Source of the DNA: a virus
Direction: 5' to 3' (one strand)
Virus record (IMG/VR): IMGVR_UViG_3300023301_000007
Coordinates: 1-64,000 of that record
DNA: 64,000 nucleotides
Numbering within the stretch: the stretch's first letter is position 1; every line of letters starts with the position of its first letter. The translations under genes and the position numbers were made by a program. Positions 40,577-49,522 of this stretch are shown in pieces. The notes beneath the pieces were generated by a model. That model saw only the letters and a program-made list of their open reading frames with translations, had not been told where the DNA came from and did no database searches.

Positions 40577-41682
40577 TCGTCATTACCTAAAAAATCATCG
40601 CCACCATCCCAATCATCGCCACCACCTAACATAGTTTCATTAGTATCAACTTCGTCGTGAATTAGTTTACCACTGCTAATTTGATACATAGTTTCCACGT
40701 CTGAATGGAATTTCTCTTCTGCAAACAAAGGACCCCAGAATTTAGAACTATTGGTATCTTTGGCGCGCCACTTCTGGTCTTCTTGTACACCTTCAATAAC
40801 TCGACTATACCAACCATTTGATGGTTTTTTAATATAACCTACATTCATGCCCACTTCTAGCATACCAGTATACTTATTCATACCACCGTCAAAACGCATT
40901 TCGATTGGAAACTTAGATTTCTCTTTACAGTAACGACTTTTCTCAACGTTCATAATCAAGTTAAATCCAGTAATTTCTTTACCTTCTTTTTCTTGTTGTC
41001 GTCCCATAATGAACACTTGGTCACTTGAATACATGATACCTGAACCACCAGAAACAACAGCTTTTGAAAACAGTTCCATTGTTTGATATACATGCGCTAC
41101 CCCAACCATAACAATTTTCATGATACGCAAGTAAGGTGTGACAATACGTGTTAATGATTTTAGTTCTTTAGCACGTGTCATATCAGCTTTGGCTTTACCT
41201 TCTAGTGCATCCTCTGCTTCTTTCTTACTTGCTAAGTTACCTAAGCTGTCAATATAGATAAACACTTTCGCACCTGGATATTCTTTCTTAATCATATCAA
41301 GTTGTTTAACAAGGTCAAACTTCAAGTTTTCAATGTTAAGAAGTGGCATATGCAAGATACGTGAAGTATCAATATCCAAACTGTCAAAATATGATTTAGG
41401 TGTACCGAACTCACTGTCATAAAATAACATGATAGCATCAGGATACTTGGTCATATACGCTTTCGCGCACACGTTAGACAGTACACTCTTACCATGTTTA
41501 CTAGGACCCGCAAACAATGTCAAACCAGGTTTTAGTCCACGTCTTAAACTACCAGAGAACGCTAAATTCATTAGCGGAATATCAAGTAGAACATCCTCTT
41601 CGTCAAAAAATACACTGTTATCCAAACCATCAGTGCCTTCAATAATACTGTTTTTCTTTAACGCTTTTAGCATACTACTCAT
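40573..41682 (-). CDS. uvsX: UvsX recombinase (RecA-like)
   Basis: 369 residues. Walker A GPSKHGKS (59-66), an extended strand FIYIDSLGNL as Walker B, and the DNA-binding loop region SGGSGIMYSSDQVFIMG match UvsX. The acidic C-terminus (DDWDGGDDFLGNDE) is typical of RecA-type proteins. It promotes strand exchange in recombination-dependent replication and acts with UvsW and gp46/47. It lies 10 bp after the polymerase C part and is cotranscribed with it. Confidence 0.92.
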   Translation of the reverse strand: MSSMLKALKKNSIIEGTDGLDNSVFFDEEDVLLDIPLMNLAFSGSLRRGLKPGLTLFAGPSKHGKSVLSNVCAKAYMTKYPDAIMLFYDSEFGTPKSYFDSLDIDTSRILHMPLLNIENLKFDLVKQLDMIKKEYPGAKVFIYIDSLGNLASKKEAEDALEGKAKADMTRAKELKSLTRIVTPYLRIMKIVMVGVAHVYQTMELFSKAVVSGGSGIMYSSDQVFIMGRQQEKEGKEITGFNLIMNVEKSRYCKEKSKFPIEMRFDGGMNKYTGMLEVGMNVGYIKKPSNGWYSRVIEGVQEDQKWRAKDTNSSKFWGPLFAEEKFHSDVETMYQISSGKLIHDEVDTNETMLGGGDDWDGGDDFLGNDE

Positions 41683-41691
41683 ATAATTCCC

Positions 41692-43183
41692 TTAAAAGAA
41701 TGTTTTTCTGTTATGTGATTTCTTCTTGCCTACGCTTGTATCCTCAGTGGTTACATTAGCGCTTGCAACTAGACCATTATCAATATTTTCTCCATCACCA
41801 AACTTAAATATTGAACCTGAATGACGAATGTTATAATTTAATAGTTTAGTAAATGATTCAAGCGGACGCATAAACGTCACTTCAAACATATTTTTTCTGT
41901 CTATGTAATTGTCAAGATTAAACTCCTTTGGTAATTCATCAGGATAACCAATTACAGTTGAGTTAAGTGGATTTCCGTCTACTAGGTCAAGGTACTTAAT
42001 TTTACTGCCGCTTTTGATTATGGGGTGGTTCTTAGTATGGATATCACTACTTCTAACAAAGTTGTTATATGTTATAGCAGCGCGTACATGTTTAGGACAA
42101 CGCTTGATAGGTTGATTGTTTTCGTCACTCCATTTCTCAATCCCGTTAACACCTTTTGGATATGCAATTTTATTAGGATGTAGGTTTTTATAATCATTTC
42201 TAAATCCCTTAACATACTTGCGCAAACCGTCCTCGTCGCGTGTAACCATATATTTAATACATTCTGTTAGGCTGTTACGTATGACCGCAGGTGTAGAAGT
42301 CCTATTGGTTTCAATACCAAGCATTTTAAGTTTAGGCTCTGTATAACGTACGTGCTCCATATCATATACGTTTAATATATAGTTCTTTTTAGCTCGGAAA
42401 ATAGCACAATCACAAATTGCCTCGCGTTTCATTATCAATCTGTTTTCCATACCGTTTAAGTATTCTGATAACTCACCGTAAGATTTTTCTATAAATGGTT
42501 CAATATTATCATGTACGTATTCGTCAATTATTGTTATTACTTCATTAGTATCAGTATTGACTGGTAAACTGTCAACCAATGGTGCAACTGTAAAATATAG
42601 ACTATCAGTGTCACCATAAATTGTATAGTCTATATTATTAGTTTTAAATTGTTCATTTAAAAAACCATTAAGCTTTTTCTCCATATATTTAATTGCCAAT
42701 TGACCTGTAGACGTAACAGCTTCTGCTATCTCACGTTTGAAATAACGAAAGCCTTCATTTCCAATCGCACCATAACCCAAGATATTAATTCTGAACCGAT
42801 AACTAACCTCAGAATAAAAGTATTTTACTACTTTTGCAACATGTCACCATGTTGATTAGACTATATCATGACCCATTCTCCAGGGCCCTCACCGTTTCCA
42901 ATACTCTTGTATTGTACTCTACTAACTGCGATTAAGCGCTTTCGATAGTCGTTGCACGCATCCCGTAGGACTTTGTACATGATTGTCTTATTGTGGCTCA
43001 ATAAGAGTTCCCATGTTTAGATGAGTTATTCACTTACACATTACCATGTAAGGCAGCAGTCTTGTTTTACTTGCTTTTACTGTTTGCAAGAATCTTGTAG
43101 GCGTATTGTAGTGCGTCTTCTCTGCTAACATCGTTCTCTAATTCAGCTATGCGTTTATTAATAGACGCAATATCTTTATACAT
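41692..43183 (-). CDS. 43: DNA polymerase, C-terminal part, interrupted by a group I intron
   Basis: Joined exons 43079-43183 and 41692-42777 give about 396 residues. Exon 1 (MYKDIASINKRIAEL...KILANS) ends exactly at the NS of polymerase motif B. Exon 2 continues GYGAIGNEGFRYF and carries motif C YGDTDS and the thumb. ATG 43183 follows AAGGA and overlaps the upstream 38-codon ORF. Without splicing, the frame runs into stops, so splicing is required for activity. It pairs with the two other fragments (43279-44001 and 49512-50711) to make a complete family B polymerase. Confidence 0.85.
42778..43078 (-). ncRNA. Small group I intron in DNA polymerase motif B
   Basis: 301 nt, no ORF. On the minus strand the exon ends in T and the intron in G, as group I introns require. 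P7 is formed by GACTATC (42944-42950) with GATATAGTC (42859-42867); a TTGAGCC element at ~42995-43001 fits the P4/Q region. Removal fuses ...KILANS with GYGAIGN exactly in frame. The exact P1 pairing was not traced. Confidence 0.85.
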
Positions 43184-43292
43184 ACTTTAAATATTCCTTA
43201 TCTTTTGATACGATTGGATTATCGTAATTAAATATGTAACGTTTATCAGTATATTGTTGATACATAATAAACTTAATATCACTTAATTCCAT
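43176..43292 (-). CDS. 38-aa ORF bridging two polymerase fragments
   Basis: It begins MELSDIKFIMYQQYTDKRY and ends DKEYLKYV. The start lies inside the end of the middle polymerase fragment and the stop overlaps the start of the C-terminal fragment, so all three are coupled. It has no homology I recognise to polymerase. Confidence 0.5.
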   Translation of the reverse strand: MELSDIKFIMYQQYTDKRYIFNYDNPIVSKDKEYLKYV

Positions 43293-44001
43293 CTTTAATC
43301 ATATCCTCTCTGAGAGCATATAACTTTTGTAACTCTCTTTCGCTGTCTTTCATACCACTCTTAATAACACTACGAGTATCAAACAAGTTTTCCATAGTGG
43401 CTGCAATAACACCAATTTTGTCTTTTGAATACAATGTACCATTAGCAGCAAGGCAATAATCTTTTTCGTGTGCTATTTTGGTACTATATTTCATATCTAT
43501 CATACTGTTTAATATATCGTCTACGTGCTCCTTTGATTTCATCACAAGAGTTTCAGCGCTCATGTTTAGCATCATTATGATAGATGGATACAAGCTTTTT
43601 AAATCGCCACTAACAACCCAGTCAGTGCGTCCTAATACAGGTTCTTTAACGTGACCACCCATATAACTTTCACCGCCCTCAGCGTATACTTTAGGAGGTA
43701 TGACAATGCTATCTCTATCAAGTCTAGCGTAAATCATATTGTCCCATGGTTGCACGGTTGCAAAAATATCACTTGGGTTACTACGGCTTACGTGTGCAAA
43801 TGATAACGCCACCTGAATAAAGTTTAGCTTGTTATCAAGTTTAGATATTAATACAGTATCAGTCTCGTTATAGTCAATAAATGTGTTGAAGCTGTCCTGT
43901 TTAACTTTTTGGTTAACATCATCATATAATTTCTTAAGCTGTTCAAAACTCAACTTGTCAAGATGGTTCTCGACAAGCATTTCATACTTTTTTAAATTCA
44001 T
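43279..44001 (-). CDS. 43: DNA polymerase, middle part (exo III to palm motif A)
   Basis: 240 residues. FIDYNETDTVLI is exonuclease motif III (YxxxD), and DLKSLYPSIIMMLNMS is polymerase motif A. It stops at REDMIKDGIK, just before the fingers helix carrying motif B. The first ~35 residues (MNLKKYEMLVENHLDKL...) are an extra helical lead-in that may help dock to the N fragment. It lacks motifs B and C, so it cannot polymerise alone. Confidence 0.85.
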   Translation of the reverse strand: MNLKKYEMLVENHLDKLSFEQLKKLYDDVNQKVKQDSFNTFIDYNETDTVLISKLDNKLNFIQVALSFAHVSRSNPSDIFATVQPWDNMIYARLDRDSIVIPPKVYAEGGESYMGGHVKEPVLGRTDWVVSGDLKSLYPSIIMMLNMSAETLVMKSKEHVDDILNSMIDMKYSTKIAHEKDYCLAANGTLYSKDKIGVIAATMENLFDTRSVIKSGMKDSERELQKLYALREDMIKDGIK

Positions 44002-44091
44002 ATATCACCAATGTTAGATGTTAAAAAAGGGCACCTAATTATTATAGGCGCCCATTAGTATAACATAAAATTTTATAATAGCAAGATATAA

Positions 44092-44352
44092 TTAGATTTG
44101 CAATTTCAATTTATTAGCAGCACAATACGCACGCATAGCTTCATCAAGCAAAAGTTTATTATAACCAATCTCTATTGAATACATGTCATTTACTAGCACC
44201 AGCGGCACTAAATTACCTTTCATATCAACATTAACCTTTGCGATAGGTTTTATATTAGTATCAAAAGTTGTCTTAGTTATATATTTCATATCATGGTTTT
44301 TATCAAAATGATATAGAATGATAAAATCATCTGCGTTTGGTTTGTAGCTCAT
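44092..44352 (-). CDS. Unknown protein, 86 aa
   Basis: Start 44352 follows TTTGGAGTAT. It begins MSYKPNADDFIILYHFDKNH. Lies between polymerase fragments. No motif. Confidence 0.55.
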   Translation of the reverse strand: MSYKPNADDFIILYHFDKNHDMKYITKTTFDTNIKPIAKVNVDMKGNLVPLVLVNDMYSIEIGYNKLLLDEAMRAYCAANKLKLQI

Positions 44353-44379
44353 ATAATACTCCAAATAATAAATTAGTTT

Positions 44380-44994
44380 TTATAGATAGTCTACGATAGT
44401 ATTACCTGGCGTTCCGAACATAATTTTCGTATGTTGACCACCACCAAGTTCACGACTGTAAAAATACTCTGCTAGCTCTGGATACTTCTTAGGATAAGCC
44501 GGGTCGACATGTTCAGTGTTCAGTTTCTTACCTAGAATATCGCGTGCGTCATCAACTGTCTGTGCATACTTAATCGCTTCTGACATACCAATTGAGCGCA
44601 CAACAAATTTGAGCATACCGGCACTAGTTTCACCCATTGAACGGTCAAATTCATTAGATACCAAATCAGCCAACGCAATCGCGCCTTGCTTTGTTTGGTT
44701 TGTGAAACTAGCTACTGACTTACGACCATTTTTGTCTTTGTACAACTTACCGGCAATGATTTCACCGTTTTTTCGAATCAGTTTCCAAAACGTAATATTA
44801 AGCATATCTTCAGGACTATCAAAACCAGACCCTTTAATACCACCAATCTTAGCATATGAGCGTTGAACTAAGTCCCATACTACTAACTTGTGTTTTTCTT
44901 TCTTCTCGTTATCACCAATGATATTAATGTAACGTTCGTTAAGGTCGTTACCACTATCGCGTTCATGTAAGTAATCTTCAAATGCAACTGTCAT
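44380..44994 (-). CDS. Unknown protein with capsid-targeting-like N-terminus
   Basis: 204 residues beginning MTVAFEDYLHERDSGND; FEDYLHE ends in L-H-E. The body (VVWDLVQRSYAKIGGIKGSG, FWKLIRKNGEIIAGKLYKD) has no family I recognise. TATAAATA, the exact T4 late-promoter core, lies about 40 bp upstream at 45030-45038 on the coding strand. Inferred to be an internal head protein made late. Confidence 0.65.
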   Translation of the reverse strand: MTVAFEDYLHERDSGNDLNERYINIIGDNEKKEKHKLVVWDLVQRSYAKIGGIKGSGFDSPEDMLNITFWKLIRKNGEIIAGKLYKDKNGRKSVASFTNQTKQGAIALADLVSNEFDRSMGETSAGMLKFVVRSIGMSEAIKYAQTVDDARDILGKKLNTEHVDPAYPKKYPELAEYFYSRELGGGQHTKIMFGTPGNTIVDYL

Positions 44995-45016
44995 TATTTA
45001 TTCCTTTCTTAGTTTA

Positions 45017-45541
45017 TCAAGATAATACTGGATATTTATACTTTCCGACGTCCTGAATCCCATCAATTATATCAGGGGTCCGGCAAATACGATGGTGTCC
45101 ATTGTCAAAGTATTTAACGTCATAGTTATCAGGGAAGTTATCAAATACGGCTTTAACTCCATTGTAATCAATGACTTCATCATCTTTCTCAACCAATACA
45201 GCAACATCTGCCTTACTTGGAATGAATTTAGTATTGTCATCGCAAATCTCAGGACGGTTCAATGTTGGGTTAATACAAGGACTAATCAATACCGCATTAT
45301 GTCCATATTTTACACTCATTGCGTTTGCAATGTAAGCGCCCATACTGTGACCAACAACAATAACGTCTTCATAATCACTCAAATCTTCAACCGCTTTACT
45401 AGCAATTGCGAGGGCGTTCTCCAAGCCATCATCATAGTCGATTGCAACAGCAACCTTATTAGTGAAAATGATATTAGTGAATTTGTCAGTATTAACACTA
45501 CTGCCATATCCGTGAAAAAACAAAATGATAGAATCTTTCAT
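45017..45541 (-). CDS. Small alpha/beta hydrolase
   Basis: 174 residues. FFHGYGSS (oxyanion loop), VVGHSMGAY (catalytic Ser in GxSxG), an acid in LVEKDDEVID and a late His in NGHHRI make a full serine-hydrolase triad, similar to small YqiA-type esterases. It lies directly upstream of the 44380 gene. Substrate unknown; a promoter (TTGTGC, 17 bp, TATAAT) precedes it. Confidence 0.8.
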   Translation of the reverse strand: MKDSIILFFHGYGSSVNTDKFTNIIFTNKVAVAIDYDDGLENALAIASKAVEDLSDYEDVIVVGHSMGAYIANAMSVKYGHNAVLISPCINPTLNRPEICDDNTKFIPSKADVAVLVEKDDEVIDYNGVKAVFDNFPDNYDVKYFDNGHHRICRTPDIIDGIQDVGKYKYPVLS

Positions 45542-45603
45542 TAACTTATCTCCTTAAAGATTTATTATAACATAATATATACTATGGCACAACCGTAGAA
45601 CCC

Positions 45604-46008
45604 TTACAATTGCGCGTATGTGAAATCATCAAGTTCATCAATAACACATTGTAAACCATTATCTTTGAAACGGTTGTAAAAGTAATTAACTTCCTTTGAA
45701 CTCAAATTATACCCTATGGATAAATCATGAAGAAACTTAGAAGTTAGTTTTGATTTCTTGGAATTATACTCGCACACGGCCGCTTTAAAGTCATCTTCAG
45801 CAACGACAACTTCGCGCACTGAATAATCAATAACAGTTTCGCGGACAATGGCTTTTTTAACGCCTAACATATCATAGTAAACATATGCACCTTCAACCGT
45901 TTCGCGCATGCCTACAACTCGACCTAACTTGTAATAGTAGATGGTTGTGAACATTGACTGTGTTGGTACTGGTGTATCGTTCATTGTATATTTATCTAAG
46001 TTATTCAT
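45604..46008 (-). CDS. Unknown protein, 134 aa
   Basis: I chose start 46008 (MNNLDKYTMNDTPVPTQ). Central beta-rich part (YYYKLGRVVGMRETVEGAY) and helical C-terminus. It has its own promoter at 46054-46082. No known domain. Confidence 0.6.
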   Translation of the reverse strand: MNNLDKYTMNDTPVPTQSMFTTIYYYKLGRVVGMRETVEGAYVYYDMLGVKKAIVRETVIDYSVREVVVAEDDFKAAVCEYNSKKSKLTSKFLHDLSIGYNLSSKEVNYFYNRFKDNGLQCVIDELDDFTYAQL

Positions 46009-46053
46009 AATAATTCTCCTATCATTTAAACTGTTTCTCAAAACTACCACTAA

Positions 46054-46082
46054 ATTATATAACAGCCACAAAAAAGTGTAAA
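46054..46082 (-). promoter_or_regulatory. Candidate early promoter
   Basis: On the minus strand: TTTACA (46077-46082), a 17-bp spacer, TATAAT (46054-46059). Confidence 0.7.
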
Positions 46083-46117
46083 GCTATATTACATAACTTT
46101 ACACTCAATGATTTAAA

Positions 46118-46549
46118 TTAAATTGTTTCGACTGATTGATAATCAATAACAGTAATAGGTACAGGTTTAACTTCAAAGTATTCAGTACCGTCAGTATCAA
46201 ATCCGTAATAACTTTCGTAATACCCGTGACATAACAGATATCTACCACTAGGCATATGTTTTACTACTTGTTCCCAATGGTCACCGTCGCCTTCTCCGCC
46301 TTGACGCCTAACAATTTCGTATAACGTTTTTTCATCAAACGCACGTAACTTGTCTTCTAGCGCATCAGTACGTTCTCGCATTTCTACTCTATCGTCACCG
46401 TTAGTTTCAACAAAATCACTAAATTGATACATAAATTCGTCTGCAAAAAATACTCTAAGCTCATTCATAACATCTTTAAAAGTTTCAAATGATAATTCTT
46501 TACCATGTACCATTTCTTCAAGTGTGCTGATAACGTCTTCGAATTCCAT
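46118..46549 (-). CDS. Unknown acidic protein, 143 aa
   Basis: It begins MEFEDVISTLEEMVHGKELS after AAGGAAA. The C-terminal sequence GRYLLCHGYYESYYGFDTDG, YFEVKPV is a distinctive beta segment; the YEVKPV-type ending is shared with the 48758 protein (WYEVKPVTRVI). No function known. Confidence 0.6.
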   Translation of the reverse strand: MEFEDVISTLEEMVHGKELSFETFKDVMNELRVFFADEFMYQFSDFVETNGDDRVEMRERTDALEDKLRAFDEKTLYEIVRRQGGEGDGDHWEQVVKHMPSGRYLLCHGYYESYYGFDTDGTEYFEVKPVPITVIDYQSVETI

Positions 46550-46604
46550 AGTGTTTTCCTTTTTGATAAAATTATATGTTACTAGTTTTTAACTACATTG
46601 TCAA

Positions 46605-46952
46605 TTATAATATATAGCAATCTGCACTATCAAGATGATACTTATTAACCATTACTTTTTCCTGTATTACTTTATCCCATTTATCATGTACCCACATTTC
46701 ACTATACAGTTCTTCAAAGCGCGATTGTTGATAATACTCGCCACTGACTTTATCAACATATATGTTAAAGTCAAAATAACTGCCGTGTTCAAATGACTCT
46801 ACATATTCCATGCGCTCGTCAAACGCATTGACATCATCCATGAGCAAATAGCAAACAGTTACATCATATGCAAACTTTGTGCGTAATACCAGTAAGACTT
46901 CTTGTGGTAGCATATATTCACGGTTAATAAAACGATTATATAATTCTCTCAT
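46605..46952 (-). CDS. Unknown protein, 115 aa
   Basis: It begins MRELYNRFINREYMLPQEVL. Rich in aromatic and acidic residues. No motif recognised. Confidence 0.55.
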   Translation of the reverse strand: MRELYNRFINREYMLPQEVLLVLRTKFAYDVTVCYLLMDDVNAFDERMEYVESFEHGSYFDFNIYVDKVSGEYYQQSRFEELYSEMWVHDKWDKVIQEKVMVNKYHLDSADCYIL

Positions 46953-46961
46953 AACATAAGC

Positions 46962-47114
46962 CTAAATGTTGGTGTATTGGGTAACAGTAACTTCAGCGGT
47001 TTCGTATTGATATAATTGCACCAAATCAATGCAACAACCATCCATCAACACAAATAACATATCATCACGTGCTAGTTCTTTGTTGTTTAAGAAATCGTTA
47101 ATTAAGTTTTTCAT
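46962..47114 (-). CDS. Small unknown protein, 50 aa
   Basis: It begins MKNLINDFLNNKELARDDM and ends VTVTQYTNI. The start overlaps the stop of the upstream gene (ATGA), so translation is coupled. It resembles the style of the other short regulators in this run, with no clear homology. Confidence 0.5.
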   Translation of the reverse strand: MKNLINDFLNNKELARDDMLFVLMDGCCIDLVQLYQYETAEVTVTQYTNI

Positions 47115-47314
47115 AATGTTCGACACTCGTATTGTACATTTACAAGCTCTACTTTATCCCAATACTCCCAGTTTTCTGCTGTGCCATTAAGTCTATATAA
47201 GAAACCAAATGATTTAATGATAATATAGTTATAAGGCCCTTCCATTGATACGTCAATAATTTCAATGGTGTCAAGTGAAATAACATGATGCATATATTTA
47301 CATGCGTCTGTCAT
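47111..47314 (-). CDS. Unknown protein, 67 aa
   Basis: I chose ATG 47314 (MTDACKYMHHVISLDTIEI). It ends in VELVNVQYECRTL. Coupled to the 46962 gene by a 4-bp overlap. Confidence 0.5.
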   Translation of the reverse strand: MTDACKYMHHVISLDTIEIIDVSMEGPYNYIIIKSFGFLYRLNGTAENWEYWDKVELVNVQYECRTL

Positions 47315-47352
47315 CAATTTCTTATCTCTTACATCAAACAGAACATTATTGT

Positions 47353-47451
47353 TTAAAAATTCAGCACCACTAAACTATGTTCAACAGACATTCTGGCGCA
47401 CACGATGTGACGTTGTTCTTTTGATAATCCTGCTAATTCATAACTACTCAT
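47353..47451 (-). CDS. Small unknown protein, 32 aa
   Basis: The start follows TTATTGGAGAAT, the standard leader. It begins MSSYELAGLSKEQRHIV. Very short; support is from the ribosome site. Confidence 0.45.
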   Translation of the reverse strand: MSSYELAGLSKEQRHIVCARMSVEHSLVVLNF

Positions 47452-47491
47452 AATCATTCTCCAATAATAAAATTTATATTAAACAGTATTG

Positions 47492-47863
47492 CTAGTACGG
47501 AGTATATACTGTTATTGTTTTTTCATGCGGCATAACTCTAGTCCAATTACCTATTTCGTATGATAGTGTATCGTATATCCTGTTAGGATACGTAAACATA
47601 TAATATACATCAGTATGTATACATTGCACAACTAAACAATCCTCTTCATCATCATCGCTACCTATAGACTCATATTCAAACATATTCCAAAATGCTTCAT
47701 ATAGTAACGAATGGTTAACAATAATATCATCAACGATTACCGTCTCAATTGTATCAGCATCATTTAAATCAATTTTTACAAGCGTGTTTAACAAATCAAG
47801 CAAGTCAATATTTTGCATTCTTTCATTTGCTAAAAACAAACCTAGTCTATCTAAAATATTCAT
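47492..47863 (-). CDS. Unknown acidic protein, 123 aa
   Basis: It begins MNILDRLGLFLANERMQNID and includes an acidic GSDDDEEDC. ATTGGAGTTT precedes the start, which overlaps the end of the nucleotidyltransferase-like gene. No motif. Confidence 0.55.
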   Translation of the reverse strand: MNILDRLGLFLANERMQNIDLLDLLNTLVKIDLNDADTIETVIVDDIIVNHSLLYEAFWNMFEYESIGSDDDEEDCLVVQCIHTDVYYMFTYPNRIYDTLSYEIGNWTRVMPHEKTITVYTPY

Positions 47864-48771
47864 AATGAAAACTCCAATGATAAAATTTTACGATAATAGA
47901 ACGGGTCAAATGCATCAATAATATCTGAGTAATTATCAATAGCAAACGCTCTAAAGAAACCACTTGCTAAGTCAGTACATACACGCATCAATGCCCACAT
48001 AAAAGAGCTTCTAGCGTAATATTCTTTACTGTCATTTACTAGTTTTGGAATGATGCATCGTTCACTAGCAATCACGTAACACTCTTCTAATACAGTTTGC
48101 ACTTTTTCTAATTGTGTGAACTTATTCCATAAATGCTTGTAACATAACACTTCTCCGTTCTTCTGCATTTTATTATACATGGGTTTATCATTATGTGCAA
48201 ACACTTCATGCAAATAATCATGTTCGATATATTTCTTAACACCATCATCAAAAAAATGTTCTTTAGTAACATTTAGTTTAGGCAACTTTTGCGCACCAAG
48301 TCGCAAGTCTGTATCAATTCTTTGCGTTCTGATTAACTCGCTCACTGTGTATGCGCTTGTTCCATATTGTTCATCATCAGTTAAACCACGTACTCGGTTT
48401 AACTGTACGAGGTCACTCATATGCTTATCCCATTTACGCATACGTTGGTGGATATGACCACGTTTGATAATGTATAGCATAGTTGTATCAGCAAGGCTAA
48501 TAGGCGCCCTGTAATAGGCGTTATATAGCTCTGCTAGTGTATTATCATATGCTACCAATAGTTCAATACGCTGCTCACCATCATTAAATGGGATAATGCT
48601 GTCTTTAGATATCTTATCCCTAAAACGATACGGAATGTCTTTTGGCATAACCACAACATCCAAATCAGCTTTTGTTCTATCATCAAGAACAGTAATCGCT
48701 TGGCTACCAACAACAATACCGTTATAAATACCGTTACTATGTAACAGCGCTTTTATATCATGAATATTCAT
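47860..48771 (-). CDS. Nucleotidyltransferase-like phage protein
   Basis: 303 residues. GIVVGSQAITVLDDRTKADLDVVV near the start is the GS...DxD active-site pattern of the nucleotidyltransferase fold (GSQA, then DLDVVV). The rest is helical (RMRKWDKHMSDLVQLN). Similar proteins occur across T4-like phages with unknown function. Whether it is catalytically active is not clear. AAGGGTGATTT precedes the ATG. Confidence 0.6.
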   Translation of the reverse strand: MNIHDIKALLHSNGIYNGIVVGSQAITVLDDRTKADLDVVVMPKDIPYRFRDKISKDSIIPFNDGEQRIELLVAYDNTLAELYNAYYRAPISLADTTMLYIIKRGHIHQRMRKWDKHMSDLVQLNRVRGLTDDEQYGTSAYTVSELIRTQRIDTDLRLGAQKLPKLNVTKEHFFDDGVKKYIEHDYLHEVFAHNDKPMYNKMQKNGEVLCYKHLWNKFTQLEKVQTVLEECYVIASERCIIPKLVNDSKEYYARSSFMWALMRVCTDLASGFFRAFAIDNYSDIIDAFDPFYYRKILSLEFSL

Positions 48772-49039
48772 AAATCACCCTTGTTACTGGTTTAACTTCA
48801 TACCATTCTTGTTCGTTGAATATGATGTGTGTACCATTGCGTGTATGTTGATAATAGCCGTTTTGTCGATAATGTTTACCATCATATGTGATAATCATAT
48901 ACGCTTGACTATCAGTCAATATTTCTATAGCCGTACATTCAGCGCGTTCAACCATGGTATCATTAATCATGACACCATATTCAACGCTTGCGTGAACTAG
49001 ATGTTTATTGAGTTTATCCAAAAATTCGTCCTGTAACAT
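48758..49039 (-). CDS. Unknown protein, 93 aa
   Basis: It begins MLQDEFLDKLNKHLVHASVE and ends EWYEVKPVTRVIYEYS. The last part resembles the C-terminus of the 46118 protein. A strong promoter (TTTACA, 17 bp, TATAAT, about 49088-49116 minus) lies upstream. Confidence 0.55.
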   Translation of the reverse strand: MLQDEFLDKLNKHLVHASVEYGVMINDTMVERAECTAIEILTDSQAYMIITYDGKHYRQNGYYQHTRNGTHIIFNEQEWYEVKPVTRVIYEYS

Positions 49040-49117
49040 AATCCCTCCAATAAAAAAGTGACATACGAAATCATCTTATGCCACAATTATAACAAATTAT
49101 TGATGCGCTGTAAAGGT

Positions 49118-49522
49118 CTAAAACAAATCAACTATATTCTCAGAAAGTATTCTTGCGAAATCACCATCTAACGGTTTTGAGTTATACACCATATTGTGCT
49201 TGATTTCAGCAATTGACAATCCTGACGGTTTAGATAGTTCTACTGCTAATGCGTTAACATTTCGCAGCGCAACATCATTAATTATATTATCCTCGTTTTC
49301 TGCGCAATACTCCCATAATGTCATCAGTAATTCAGTAGTCATCATTTCAGCATATGCTAAGTTTTTAAACTGATAAGACATAACAATTGCTCTGGCGGTT
49401 GGCCTATACATTGTAACCGATACACCACTAAAATTTGATAATTGCATCGCCACTTCTATTTGATATTGTAGGCTAACAATCAAGTCGCCATCATCAAACT
49501 TAACAATTTCTTTAAATGTCAT
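49118..49522 (-). CDS. Unknown protein overlapping polymerase N fragment
   Basis: 134 residues beginning MTFKEIVKFDDGDLIVSL. It starts 11 bp inside the end of the polymerase N fragment, so it is translated with it. The sequence is mainly helical. It could be an accessory to the polymerase, but no homology is evident. Confidence 0.55.
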   Translation of the reverse strand: MTFKEIVKFDDGDLIVSLQYQIEVAMQLSNFSGVSVTMYRPTARAIVMSYQFKNLAYAEMMTTELLMTLWEYCAENEDNIINDVALRNVNALAVELSKPSGLSIAEIKHNMVYNSKPLDGDFARILSENIVDLF

